A stretch of DNA of 64,000 nucleotides, taken from positions 1 through 64,000 of the forward strand of contig JAJRWB010000047.1 of the NCBI GenBank assembly GCA_024276995.1. Reading direction: 5' to 3'. Each line of letters begins with the position of its first letter. Position 1 is the stretch's first letter. Both the position numbers and the translations under genes were made by a program. This stretch comes from Candidatus Eiseniibacteriota bacterium (GTDB taxonomy: Bacteria > Orphanbacterota > Orphanbacteria > Orphanbacterales > Orphanbacteraceae). This document shows positions 55,904 to 64,000 of this stretch, piece after piece. The notes beneath the pieces were generated by a model. That model did no database searches and was not told the origin of the DNA. It saw nothing but the letters and a program-made list of their open reading frames with translations.

Positions 55904-56028
55904 CGGGGGGCATCCTCCTCGCGGTTCTCGCGACAGAGCGGAAGGATCACGGTATCACCCGCCCCCGGGGGTGTCAATCGGCGGTCCCGTGTCACGCTTC
56001 CGGGCGGCGCCCCACGCGCCGAGGTTCC

Positions 56029-56057
56029 TTCTCGCCGCACGGATTATCTGGTACAAT
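56029..56057 (+). promoter_or_regulatory. Candidate promoter of pepA-trxB
   Basis: TTCTCG (56029-56034), 17-bp spacer, TACAAT (56052-56057). The -10 box is good, the -35 weak. The surrounding gap 55904-56140 has no gene. Confidence 0.4.
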
Positions 56058-56140
56058 TCCCGCAATCTTGTCCGGAATCGCCGCGGAGCCGATCTTTTCC
56101 CTGGGCGGTGATTCCGTACCGCCACACCGGGAGAAAACCG

Positions 56141-57622
56141 ATGACCGAAGGCTTATTTATACCTGAATTGACATACGCTCCCTCCGACCCGCACGCCGAA
56201 GAGAGCCCTCTTCTCGCTTGCCTGCTGAGCACTGCGGACTGCGCGAACGGCGGGGCGCGCCTTCCCGCGTGCGCCGGTTCCGCCCGCCAGGTGCTGGCGA
56301 AGGGCGACTTCACCGGGAAGCGGCGCGATACGCTTCTCCTCTACCCGGACGGAAAGGGACCGGAACGGCTCCTCCTGATCGGTCTCGGAGAGACCACCGA
56401 CCTCGAAGTGGAACATTTTCGCGCTCTCGCCGGTCGCGCGGCGCGAAGAGCGACCGCCCTGGGCATGGAGCGTATGGCGATCCGCCTTCCCGACGAATCG
56501 GGGAACGACGTGGTCGCCGCCGTGACGCAAGGGGCGGTACTCGGCACGGTTCCCGGAGGGTGGGCGAAGGAGAGTACGGTAAAAGCCATCGCCCTTCACG
56601 GCGGGGGGGGCGATTCGGAAGCGGTCCGGACGGGAGTCGCCCTCGCCGAGGCGACGCTCTTCGCAAGAAGTCTCGTCGACGCGCCGCCGAACCGCCTCTA
56701 CCCGGAAACCCTCGCCGAAGAAGCGCGGCGCATCGAGGGAAGTAGTGTATCGGCGCGGATCCTCGAAGGGGACGCTCTCGAGAGAGAAGGGCTTCACGCC
56801 CTCGCCGCGGTGGGACGGGGAAGCGATCACCCTCCCCGTTTCGTCGTGCTCGAATATGACGGCTCGAACGGGGACGGCCCTTCGATCACTCTCATCGGCA
56901 AGGGGATCACCTTCGATTCGGGTGGTCTCTCCCTGAAATCGCCCGACCGGATGATCCACATGAAATACGATATGGCGGGAGCCGCGGCGGTGCTCGGAGC
57001 GTTCCGCTCCGCGGTGCGGCTCGAACTGCCGGTCCACCTATGGGCGGTCGTCCCTTCGGCGGAAAATATGCCCGGCGGCGGCGCGTACCGGCCCGGCGAC
57101 ATCGTGTCATCCTTCAAGGGTCTCACTATCGAGGTGGACAACACCGACGCGGAGGGGAGACTCCTTCTCGCCGACGGTCTCGCCTGGGCGGAAAAGAACC
57201 TCTCCCCAGACGAGATGATCGATATGGCGACGCTCACCGGCGCGTGCCGCATCGCCCTGGGCGCACACGCGGCGGGCCTCTTCTCCAATGACGACGTCTT
57301 TGCGGCCCGTCTCTCCCAGGCGGGACGCTACTCGGGCGAACGCGTGTGGCAGCTCCCCCTGTGGGAAGCGTATCGGAACGAACTGGAAAGCGAGACGGCG
57401 GATATGAAAAACGTCGGCAAGTCGGGGCCGGGAGGAGGCGCTTCCGTGGCGGCGGCGTTCCTCGGACGGTTCGTGGAGTCCACGCCGTGGGCCCATCTCG
57501 ATATCGCCGGCATGGCGTGGACCGCGTCGGGCGACGACCTCCGCAACAAGGGGGCATCCGGCTTCGGCGCGGGACTCCTTCTTACCTATTTAATGGAAAG
57601 GTCAGGTAGAAACCGGTCATGA
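56141..57622 (+). CDS. pepA: Leucyl aminopeptidase (M17)
   Basis: 493 residues from ATG 56141 (GGGAGAAAACCG upstream); a much longer open frame upstream is antisense to nrnA and not coding. The M17 blocks are clear: [32 protein letters not shown] with Lys and Asp, [11 protein letters not shown], and [20 protein letters not shown] with the catalytic Arg and metal Asp/Glu. Two-metal aminopeptidase; N-terminal residues from peptides. The stop overlaps the trxB ATG. Confidence 0.95.
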   Translation: MTEGLFIPELTYAPSDPHAEESPLLACLLSTADCANGGARLPACAGSARQVLAKGDFTGKRRDTLLLYPDGKGPERLLLIGLGETTDLEVEHFRALAGRAARRATALGMERMAIRLPDESGNDVVAAVTQGAVLGTVPGGWAKESTVKAIALHGGGGDSEAVRTGVALAEATLFARSLVDAPPNRLYPETLAEEARRIEGSSVSARILEGDALEREGLHALAAVGRGSDHPPRFVVLEYDGSNGDGPSITLIGKGITFDSGGLSLKSPDRMIHMKYDMAGAAAVLGAFRSAVRLELPVHLWAVVPSAENMPGGGAYRPGDIVSSFKGLTIEVDNTDAEGRLLLADGLAWAEKNLSPDEMIDMATLTGACRIALGAHAAGLFSNDDVFAARLSQAGRYSGERVWQLPLWEAYRNELESETADMKNVGKSGPGGGASVAAAFLGRFVESTPWAHLDIAGMAWTASGDDLRNKGASGFGAGLLLTYLMERSGRNRS

Positions 57623-58545
57623 ACGATCATTATCCTGTGGCGATCATCGGCTCCGGCCCGGCGGGGCTGACGGCGGCGATCTACTCCGCCCGTGCGGAAC
57701 TCCCCCCCATCGTCTTCGAGGGAATACAGCCGGGCGGGCAACTCACCATCACCACCGATGTGGAGAACTATCCCGGGTTCGCCGACGGCATCGCCGGCCC
57801 GGAAATGATGGAGATCATCAAGAAGCAGGCGGAGCGCTTCGGAACGGAGTGTGTCACGAAGGAAGTGACCGACGTCGATTTCGAGAACCGTCCGTTCCGT
57901 CTCACCCTCGAAGGGGGAGACACCGTGACGGCGGACGCCGTGATCATCGCGACCGGGGCGAGCGCCCGCTTTCTCGGCCTCGAGTCGGAGAACCGGCTGC
58001 AAGGAAAGGGCGTGTCGGCGTGCGCCGTCTGCGACGGCTTCTTCTTCCGCGGCAAGAGGGTCTGCGTCGTCGGCGGAGGCGACACCGCCGCCGAGGAAGC
58101 GCTCTACCTGAGCAAGTTCGCCTCTTCGGTGAAGATCATCCATAGGCGCGACGAACTGAGGGCGTCGAAGATCATGCAGGAGAGGGTTCTCGCGAACGAA
58201 AAGATCGAGGTGATCTGGGACAGCGTGGTCGAGGAGGTGCTCGGCGACGACGCGGTCACCGGGGCGAGACTGAAGAACGTGAAAACAGGTGAGATATCAG
58301 ATATCGAACTAGAGGGTTTCTTCCTCGGCATCGGTCACTCGCCGAACACCTCGGTGTTCAAGGGTAAGCTGGAGCTGGACGACACCGGCTATATCCTGAT
58401 CTACGACGGCTCCCGCACGAGCGTCCCCGGCGTATTCGCCGCGGGGGACGTGGCGGATCACGTCTACCGCCAGGCGATCACGGCGGCCGGCATGGGGTGC
58501 ATGGCGGCGCTCGACGCTGAACGCTTCCTCGCCGAAAACGGATGA
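57619..58545 (+). CDS. trxB: Thioredoxin reductase
   Basis: 308 residues. [18 protein letters not shown] binds FAD, CAVCDG is the redox-active pair, [20 protein letters not shown] binds NADPH with HRRDELRA following, and [31 protein letters not shown] closes the FAD domain. Reduces thioredoxin. Starts within the pepA stop (ATGA). Confidence 0.95.
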   Translation: MNDHYPVAIIGSGPAGLTAAIYSARAELPPIVFEGIQPGGQLTITTDVENYPGFADGIAGPEMMEIIKKQAERFGTECVTKEVTDVDFENRPFRLTLEGGDTVTADAVIIATGASARFLGLESENRLQGKGVSACAVCDGFFFRGKRVCVVGGGDTAAEEALYLSKFASSVKIIHRRDELRASKIMQERVLANEKIEVIWDSVVEEVLGDDAVTGARLKNVKTGEISDIELEGFFLGIGHSPNTSVFKGKLELDDTGYILIYDGSRTSVPGVFAAGDVADHVYRQAITAAGMGCMAALDAERFLAENG

Positions 58546-58694
58546 GCCGTGCCGGGTTCCATACCGGTTTACGCCTGGTGGGCCACCACCAGGAGGGAGA
58601 GCACGAAGAGGGTGAAAATGAGGCCGATCCACATATTCTTCTGCATCACATCCCGAGGATCGGACCGCCGGGGGAATCTCTTGAGGAAGACACG

Positions 58695-59093
58695 GTGAGG
58701 GTGGTGGCCGCCGTGGCGATCCGGGAAGGAAAGGTGCTCGTCTGCAGGCGGCCCGAAGGCTCCTCTTTCGCCGGTCGGTGGGAGTTTCCCGGCGGAAAGG
58801 TCGAGCCGGGGGAGAGCGACGCCGGGGCGCTGAAAAGGGAGCTGATGGAAGAGCTGGCCGTTCGCGCCGGCGTGGGGCGCGAATTGGCGGTGCACACCCA
58901 CGACTACGACGGGAGGAAGGTGGAGATCCACTTCCTCGCGGTTCGCCTCGAGGAGGAGCCGGCGGCGGTCGAAGCCGCCGAGATCCGCTGGGTCGTGCCC
59001 GGGGAACTTTCTCGTCTTCCCTTCCTCGACGGCGACGCGCTGTTCGTGAAGAAACTCTCCTCCCCGGGCCGCTTCGAGGAGTGGACGTCGTGA
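58695..59093 (+). CDS. NUDIX hydrolase, MutT-like
   Basis: 132 residues from GTG 58695, chosen because GAGGAAG lies 5 nt before it. The Nudix box is GGKVEPGESDAGALKRELMEEL (GX5EX7REUXEEXG type; the final Gly is shifted). VAAVAIREGKVLVCRRP and FAGRWEFPGGK are typical of 8-oxo-dGTP pyrophosphatases. Removes oxidised nucleotides. GTGA overlap with the following phosphatase gene. Confidence 0.88.
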   Translation: MRVVAAVAIREGKVLVCRRPEGSSFAGRWEFPGGKVEPGESDAGALKRELMEELAVRAGVGRELAVHTHDYDGRKVEIHFLAVRLEEEPAAVEAAEIRWVVPGELSRLPFLDGDALFVKKLSSPGRFEEWTS

Positions 59094-59761
59094 GGGGCGC
59101 TCACGCGGTCGTCCCCGCATTCCCTTTACGCTTCGTTCTCTTCGATTTCGACGGCACGCTCGCCGAGACCCTCACCGATCTCTACCACGGAGTGAATCAT
59201 ACCTTGGGCGTTCTCGATCTTCCCGAAAGAAGCCGCGCGGAAGTGCGGCGTTTCGTGGGCAACGGCGTTCGCGTCCTTCTCGAGCGATCCCTCGGCGAAG
59301 AGAACGGCGACCTTCTCGACGAGGCGTTCCCGGTATTCGAGAAATGGTACGCCGAACACCTCCTCGATCACACGACCCTCCTTCCCGGGGTTGTGGAATG
59401 CCTCGATCATTTCAGGGAGGCCGATCTCGCCGTCGTGTCGAACAAGCAGGCCGGATACACGCGGCGGATCGCCGAGGCGCTCGGCATCGCCGATCGCTTC
59501 GGTCTCATCCTCGGGCCGGAATCGCTCGAATCGAGAAAACCGTCACCGCACATGATCCACGCCGCCCTCGAATCGTTCGGCCGCGCACCCGAAGAGGGGA
59601 TCCTCGTGGGCGACACGCCGGTGGACGTGGAGGCGGGGCGCGCTGCGGCGGTCCACACGGTGGCGGTTTCCGGCGGTTTCCGCACGAGGGAGGAACTCGA
59701 GCCGCACTCCCCCGATGTGATCGTCGATTCCCTTCATGAGCTGATCCGTCTTTACCGCTGA
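59090..59761 (+). CDS. gph: HAD-family phosphatase, phosphoglycolate phosphatase-like
   Basis: 223 residues from GTG 59090 (GAGGAG upstream). FVLFDFDGTLAET is motif I, VVSNKQAGYT motif II, SRKPSPHMI motif III with Lys, and GILVGDTPVDVEAGRAA motif IV. The cap sequence (YHGVNHTLGVL) fits Gph. Removes 2-phosphoglycolate, a product of oxidative DNA damage repair, which suits its pairing with MutT. Confidence 0.88.
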   Translation: MRGAHAVVPAFPLRFVLFDFDGTLAETLTDLYHGVNHTLGVLDLPERSRAEVRRFVGNGVRVLLERSLGEENGDLLDEAFPVFEKWYAEHLLDHTTLLPGVVECLDHFREADLAVVSNKQAGYTRRIAEALGIADRFGLILGPESLESRKPSPHMIHAALESFGRAPEEGILVGDTPVDVEAGRAAAVHTVAVSGGFRTREELEPHSPDVIVDSLHELIRLYR

Positions 59762-59806
59762 TGTCGCCGCATGCCGGGCAGGCGGTGCGCGGGGCGTCGA
59801 TGGAGC

Positions 59807-59835
59807 TTGTCCCGCGGGGCGGGCCATGGTAACAT
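59807..59835 (+). promoter_or_regulatory. Promoter of the M24 peptidase gene
   Basis: TTGTCC (59807-59812), 17-bp spacer, TAACAT (59830-59835), 41 bp before the ATG at 59877. Confidence 0.45.
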
Positions 59836-59876
59836 GAATGCTTGTACTCGATCCCCTCCAGCAAGGACAGACGATA

Positions 59877-60989
59877 ATGGCGAAAAAGGTTGGAACCCTT
59901 CTCCTGGCGGACAGCGACTCCTCCGCCGATATGCTTTACGTGTCCGGATTCGAGAGCGGTGACCCATTCATCTACCTGAAGAGCGGACGGAAAAGCACCA
60001 TCGTGGTGACCGATTTCGAAGTCGGGCGCGCTACTGAGAACTCCACCGCCGACGAGGTTCTTCCCCTTTCCGAGTTCGCAAAGAACGGCGCCGCCCTCGA
60101 CAACGTCGCGGCGGCGGGGAACCTCCTCGCCGCGAAGGGAGTCACCCACGTGAAAGTGCCGTTCCAGTTTCCCGTGGGCGCGGCGGAACGACTCCGGAAA
60201 CAAGGATTCGGCGTGGAGATCATCCCCGAGCCGTTCCTTCCCGAAAGGCAGCGGAAGAACAGTTATGAGGTGAAACTGATCAGCGCGTGCCAGCGGAAGG
60301 CGGAGCGCGCCATGGAGACGGCGATCCGCTGGATCCAATCCGCTTCGGTGAGGAGGGGCACGCTCTACTACTCGGGGAAGGCGCTCACGGCGCAGATGGT
60401 GCGCCAGCGGATCCACCTGCAGCTCATGGAAGAAGGGTGCATCGCCTCGTCGACTATCGTCGCGTGCGGCGACCAGGCGATCGACCCCCACAACGTCGGT
60501 TACGGCCCGCTGAAGGCGAATAAGCCGATCATCATCGACATCTTTCCCCGATCGATCGAGAGCCGGTACCACGCGGATATCTCCCGCACCGTGGTAAAGG
60601 GGAAGGCGTCCGATACGGTGAAGAAGATGTTCCGCGCCGTCCGGGAAGGTCAGAGAATCGCCATGACGATGATCCGCCCGGGCGTGAATGCGCGCAAGGT
60701 GCACGACGCGATCTGCGACCACTTCGAGAAGGCGGGATTCCGAACCGGTATGATCAACGGACGCCGCCAGGGATTCATCCACGGCACCGGGCACGGCGTC
60801 GGTCTCGAAATCCATGAGCCGCCGCGGATCTCCAAGGCGGATGTGAAGCTGAAGGCGGGGAACGTGGTCACCGTGGAACCGGGGCTCTACTACAAGGGAC
60901 ACGGCGGGATCCGGCTCGAGGACATGGTGCTCGTCACGACCCAGGGCGCGAAGAACCTGACCCGGTTCGCCAAGGTTTTGGAAGTCTAG
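59877..60989 (+). CDS. M24-family aminopeptidase (Xaa-Pro peptidase-like)
   Basis: 370 residues from ATG 59877 (AAGGAC upstream). An N-terminal creatinase-like domain is followed by the pita-bread catalytic domain. Metal ligands: Asp in IIIDIFPRS, Asp in YHADISRTVV, His in FIHGTGHGVGLEIHEPP, Glu in VTVEPGLYY, Glu in GIRLEDMVLV. Cleaves N-terminal residues before proline. It is a single-gene unit. Confidence 0.92.
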   Translation: MAKKVGTLLLADSDSSADMLYVSGFESGDPFIYLKSGRKSTIVVTDFEVGRATENSTADEVLPLSEFAKNGAALDNVAAAGNLLAAKGVTHVKVPFQFPVGAAERLRKQGFGVEIIPEPFLPERQRKNSYEVKLISACQRKAERAMETAIRWIQSASVRRGTLYYSGKALTAQMVRQRIHLQLMEEGCIASSTIVACGDQAIDPHNVGYGPLKANKPIIIDIFPRSIESRYHADISRTVVKGKASDTVKKMFRAVREGQRIAMTMIRPGVNARKVHDAICDHFEKAGFRTGMINGRRQGFIHGTGHGVGLEIHEPPRISKADVKLKAGNVVTVEPGLYYKGHGGIRLEDMVLVTTQGAKNLTRFAKVLEV

Positions 60990-61018
60990 GCGCCGCGAAG
61001 GCACCGGCCGCACACGGC

Positions 61019-62284
61019 ATGCGCACCGATCTGCACGATCAACCCGCATCCTCCGCACCGGCGGGTCGGGGACATCCCCTCGCCGCGCCGTGCGCGATCC
61101 TCCTTCTCGCCTCGCTCCTCGCGCCGGGTTGCGACATGGGCGTCCGGCCGGATTCCGGTGGAGATAGGATTCCTCCGACCGACGTGGAACCCCCTCTTCC
61201 GGTCATCGCTTCGATCATCCCGGACACCGCCCTTCCGGGCGACACCGTTGCCCTCGGCGGCGAGCATTTCGGCGCGTCCGCCGACACGGGTGCCGTCCTT
61301 TTCGGCGATCTCGATGGGGCGATCCTCTCCTGGACCGATACGTTCGTAACCGCGGTGGTCCCTTCGATCGATCGATCGGTGCCCGTCGCCGTCCGGTCGG
61401 GCGCGCGAACCGGAAAGGCGTCGCCCTTCTCTCTCACGGGCGACCGAACGCCGCTCATCGTGGCCGTCTCCCCCGCCGCGGCGCGCGCGGGAGACACGAT
61501 CACCGTCGCGGGGTTGCGTTTCTCCGACGCGCCGGGTCGGCTCCTCTTCCACGACGGCGTGGAAGAGATGCCGCCGGTCGATCGATGGAGCGACAGCGTC
61601 ATCACCGCCGTGGTACCCGTCGAAGCGCTCACCGGCCCCCTCGTCGTGGCGGCTGGAAGCCTCTCGAGCGAAGGATTCCCCTTCACCGTGAAACCACTCA
61701 TCCCGCTTCCCCGCCTCACCCTTCTCGTTCCCGGCCGGACGATCCCGGGGGATACGCTCACCCTCGAAGGAGACAGCCTCGGCGAAGGGGCGGACGGCCG
61801 GATCGTGAGGTTCACATCGGCGGACCGATCCGCGGCGGCGGGGGCGGTCGTCTCGTGGACGAGGGAAAGTGTGAAGGTGATCGTGCCGGCCGGTGCGGCG
61901 AGTGGACCGGTGGGAATCGTCGACGGCTCGAGAAGGAGCAATACCCTCCTCTTCGAGCGGGCGGCGCGCAAAGTCCGTTGGGCCGACATGGACGCTCTCT
62001 TCTCACGTACATGTCGCTTCTCGGGATGCCACGGACCACCGCCGGCGGCGAACGGTCTCTCCACGCTGACCGCCGCCGACCTCCTCGACGACTCGAGCGT
62101 GAACGGCCCGGTCATCGCGCGCCGCCGGTCGGACGAGAGCTTCCTCCTCGCCGTGCTTCGCGCCTCCCGGTCAGTGCCGGGACCGCTCACCGTGGTCCGT
62201 CCCATGCCGCTCGACGTTCCCCGCCTCACCGCCGGCCAGATCCTCCTCGTCTCCGACTGGATCGACCAGGGAAGCCGCCGGTGA
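61019..62284 (+). CDS. Lipoprotein with three IPT/TIG domains and a heme-like CX4CH C-terminus
   Basis: 421 residues. Lipobox ending APGC at Cys38, Gly/Asp linker, then three IPT/TIG beta domains beginning IASIIPDTALPGDTVALGG, IVAVSPAAARAGDTITVAG and LTLLVPGRTIPGDTLTLEG. The last 100 residues (DMDALFSRTCRFSGCHGPPPAANGLSTL...) carry C332-x4-C337-H338, the CX4CH variant heme motif found in planctomycete-type cytochrome domains, with Met residues near the end (VRPMPLDVPRLT) as possible axial ligand. So it is probably a surface heme protein. Follows the M24 gene by 29 bp. Confidence 0.75.
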   Translation: MRTDLHDQPASSAPAGRGHPLAAPCAILLLASLLAPGCDMGVRPDSGGDRIPPTDVEPPLPVIASIIPDTALPGDTVALGGEHFGASADTGAVLFGDLDGAILSWTDTFVTAVVPSIDRSVPVAVRSGARTGKASPFSLTGDRTPLIVAVSPAAARAGDTITVAGLRFSDAPGRLLFHDGVEEMPPVDRWSDSVITAVVPVEALTGPLVVAAGSLSSEGFPFTVKPLIPLPRLTLLVPGRTIPGDTLTLEGDSLGEGADGRIVRFTSADRSAAAGAVVSWTRESVKVIVPAGAASGPVGIVDGSRRSNTLLFERAARKVRWADMDALFSRTCRFSGCHGPPPAANGLSTLTAADLLDDSSVNGPVIARRRSDESFLLAVLRASRSVPGPLTVVRPMPLDVPRLTAGQILLVSDWIDQGSRR

Positions 62285-62362
62285 CGCGCGCCGCCGGATT
62301 GTTCGCCCAGGGCGGCCTTTCGCCTTGCGCGAAGCCTCTTCTTCCAGCACCTTACAGGTATT

Positions 62363-63016
62363 ATGAAACATACCCTTCCAGGAAGCGAGACCGAGGTCCG
62401 GCGCGTCGCCGTCGGACCGTTTCAGGTGAACACCTTTTTTCTCCACCGCCGCGGGGAGAGCGATACGGTGGTGATCGACCCCGGCGACGAGTCGGAAAGA
62501 CTCTTCGCCATCGTGGAGGAGAACGGATGGCGGCCGGTGGCGATCCTCAACACCCACGCACACCTCGATCACATCGGCGCCGTCCAGGCGTTTCGGACAC
62601 GCTTCGACATCCCCTTCCATCTCGATGAAAAAGACCGTTTCCTCCTCGAGGCCGCGCCCGACCATGCGCGAATGTTCGGCATCACGCCCCCGGAAATCCC
62701 CCCCATCGACCGGCCTCTCGACGGCACCGGGACGATCACCCTCGCGGGGATGCGCATCGAAACGATCCACACGCCGGGTCACTCGCCGGGGAGTGTCTGC
62801 TTCCGTGTGGACGGGCGCCTGTTCGCCGGCGATCTCGTCTTCCAGGGCTCGATCGGGAGGACCGATCTTCCCGGGGGCGATTTCGAAACGATCGCGAAAT
62901 CACTCAGGGAAGAGTTGCTCACGCTGCCGGATGAAACCGTGCTGCACTGCGGCCACGGCCCGGACACGACGGTGGGCGAAGAACGCAAGAACAACCCTTT
63001 TCTGCTTGAACTCTGA
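62363..63016 (+). CDS. MBL-fold metallo-hydrolase (glyoxalase II-like)
   Basis: 217 residues. LNTHAHLDHIG is HxHxDH; HTPGHSPGSVCF, FAGDLVFQGSIGRTDLPGGD and HCGHGPDTTVGEE complete the ligands. Closer to the YcbL-like glyoxalase II branch than the first MBL gene at 46747. Hydrolyses thioesters such as lactoylglutathione in characterised members. The 78-bp gap before it holds no clear signal. Confidence 0.88.
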   Translation: MKHTLPGSETEVRRVAVGPFQVNTFFLHRRGESDTVVIDPGDESERLFAIVEENGWRPVAILNTHAHLDHIGAVQAFRTRFDIPFHLDEKDRFLLEAAPDHARMFGITPPEIPPIDRPLDGTGTITLAGMRIETIHTPGHSPGSVCFRVDGRLFAGDLVFQGSIGRTDLPGGDFETIAKSLREELLTLPDETVLHCGHGPDTTVGEERKNNPFLLEL

Positions 63017-63058
63017 CGCGAACGCCGCGAAGGCGCGGCGGAAAGGAACCGCAGCGAC

Positions 63059-63571
63059 ATGATGAAGAAATCGATCGAGAAGGCACTGTCCGCGCACCTG
63101 AACGAAGAACTCCGTTCGTCGTACATCTATTTCGCCATGACCGCGTTTTTCGAATCGAAGAACCTGAACGGCATGGCGAACTGGATGCGGATCCAGACCG
63201 AGGAAGAGCTGCTGCATATGAAGAAGTTCTATGATCATATCATCAGCCGGGGCGGCGCGGTCCGTTTCGAGACGATCGAGGCCCCGCAGATGACCTGGAA
63301 GTCGCCCCTCGCCGTCTTCGAGGCGGCGCTCAAGCACGAGCAACATATCACGGGCCGGATTCACGCGCTCGTCGACCTCGCCGGGAAGGAGAAGGATCAC
63401 GCCGCAGCGGCTTTCCTGCTGTGGTTCGTGAGCGAGCAGGTGGAAGAGGAGGCGAACGCCGACGACGTGGTGCAGCGCCTCCGCCTCGCCGGCGATTCGC
63501 CGAGCACCATCTTCCTGATCGACAAGGAACTCGCCGCCCGGACGCTTCCCGCGCCGCCCGCCGGCGAATAG
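63059..63571 (+). CDS. ftnA: Bacterial non-heme ferritin
   Basis: 170 residues. LSAHLNEELRSSYIYFAMTAFFE, TEEELLHMKKFYDHI and FVSEQVEEEANADDVV provide the ferroxidase Glu/His ligands of the four-helix fold. Stores iron as Fe(III). AAAGGA precedes ATG. Start at 63059 or one codon later. Confidence 0.95.
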   Translation: MMKKSIEKALSAHLNEELRSSYIYFAMTAFFESKNLNGMANWMRIQTEEELLHMKKFYDHIISRGGAVRFETIEAPQMTWKSPLAVFEAALKHEQHITGRIHALVDLAGKEKDHAAAAFLLWFVSEQVEEEANADDVVQRLRLAGDSPSTIFLIDKELAARTLPAPPAGE

Positions 63572-63598
63572 CGAGTCTCCCCCCGTCCCTCCGTTCCC

Positions 63599-63618
63599 CC
63601 GGCCCCACAAGGGGCCGG
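63599..63618. terminator. GC-rich hairpin after ferritin
   Basis: CCGGCCCC and GGGGCCGG form a perfect 8-bp stem around ACAA. No T-run on the plus strand, so termination is uncertain. The 165-bp gap 63572-63736 otherwise holds only a ribosome binding site. Confidence 0.4.
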
Positions 63619-63736
63619 AATTGCCTACAGCCGGCGGTGAATCTGCCGAAAAGCGGTACGTAACTTCGTGCCCGCCCCGGGATTCCCCCGGACGGCCCGA
63701 CGAACCGTTGACACACAATCTGTCTGGAGGCGAAAG

Positions 63737-64000
63737 ATGACGGATCATTGGGACGGCAACTCGAACACGACCGGGGACAACGCCGGCGGCCCCGCCGTCG
63801 ACATGTCGGTGCTCGAACAGTACCGCGATCTTCAGGACGAAGGAGACCCCGACATCGTGACCGAACTGATCGACACGTTTTTCACCGACGTACCGAACCG
63901 GCTGAACGGCATCCGCGAGGCGGTCAGCAGCAAGAACCCGACGCAGCTCGAGCGCGAGGCGCACAACCTGAAAGGGAGCAGCGCCAATCTCGGCGCCCAC
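63737..64000 (+). CDS. Hpt-domain phosphotransfer protein, 3' end outside window
   Basis: 88 codons to the window edge, ATG after CTGGAGG. YRDLQDEGDPDIVTELIDTFFTDVPNRL and REAHNLKGSSANLGA match the Hpt fold; the phosphorylated His is the one in AHNLKGSS. It would relay phosphate between a hybrid histidine kinase and a response regulator. It may be a stand-alone Hpt protein or the start of a larger one. Confidence 0.85.
   Translation, partial: MTDHWDGNSNTTGDNAGGPAVDMSVLEQYRDLQDEGDPDIVTELIDTFFTDVPNRLNGIREAVSSKNPTQLEREAHNLKGSSANLGAH

Noticed and set aside
54746-56140. In-frame N-terminal extension of pepA reaching back to 54746
   Set aside because: It is antisense to nrnA and upstream of a promoter and ribosome binding site that fit ATG 56141.
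63707-63735. TTGACA at 63707 as promoter of the Hpt gene
   Set aside because: The matching -10 position falls on the ribosome binding site just before the ATG, with no TATAAT-like hexamer.
1-64000. CRISPR array or insertion sequence
   Set aside because: No spaced direct repeats, terminal inverted repeats or transposase motifs were seen. The repeated DNA near 25.0-26.3 kb encodes FG-GAP protein repeats.

Overview
The window is one contig piece of a G+C-rich (about two thirds by eye), Gram-negative (diderm), respiring bacterium. Several secreted proteins end in a FlgD-like 'NPFNP...VYLLRL' C-terminal domain. Together with Asp-box and FG-GAP secreted proteins and multiheme cytochromes, this suggests an uncultured FCB-group relative of the Eisenbacteria/Krumholzibacteria kind. 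That placement is an inference from protein style, not from a marker gene. No rRNA, tRNA, CRISPR array or insertion sequence was seen.

Layout. 0-2 kb: a partial minus-strand gene joining a Cu/Zn-type permease to an HflK/SPFH protein in one frame. 2-6.5 kb: a TPR protein, an orphan promoter-RNA-terminator cassette, an SDR and a HAD 5'-nucleotidase. 6.8-10.5 kb: a respiratory operon (tetraheme c, Rieske, cytochrome b, nonaheme c) for a quinol-oxidising complex. 10.5-15.3 kb: acyltransferase, LemA, nucleotidyltransferase and TPM protein, then divergent acetyl-CoA synthetase. 15.4-27.7 kb: secreted proteins (S8 protease, alpha/beta hydrolase, lipoprotein, broken FG-GAP gene, Asp-box propeller) around pruA. 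27.9-31.3 kb: System II-type cytochrome c maturation (ResB, CcsA). 31.3-34.3 kb: an Omp85-like barrel overlapping a lipoprotein with kinase-like motifs. 34.4-37.5 kb: thiamin thiazole genes (thiS, thiH, thiG), a GIY-YIG protein and thiE. 37.5-44.5 kb: transglycosylase, acyl-CoA dehydrogenase, phosphoesterase and two radical SAM genes. 44.8-47.8 kb: a low-GC glycosyltransferase remnant, then radical SAM/SPASM, MBL hydrolase and queF. 47.8-54.8 kb: a System I ccm operon with nfo at its tail. 54.9-64 kb: nrnA, pepA-trxB, mutT-gph, M24 peptidase, an IPT/TIG lipoprotein with a heme-like CX4CH, a second MBL hydrolase, ferritin and a partial Hpt protein.

How the genes fit together. The multiheme cytochromes need covalent heme attachment, and the window encodes two maturation routes (ResB/CcsA and Ccm). 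Four genes (ccsA, ccmA, a radical SAM gene and the FG-GAP gene) are interrupted by in-frame TAA or TAG codons while coding resumes in the same frame. The FG-GAP gene also has a one-base frameshift. Whether these are true mutations, readthrough sites or assembly errors is the main open question.

Sigma70-like promoters with 16-18 bp spacers can be read upstream of many transcription units, which supports the operon boundaries given here.
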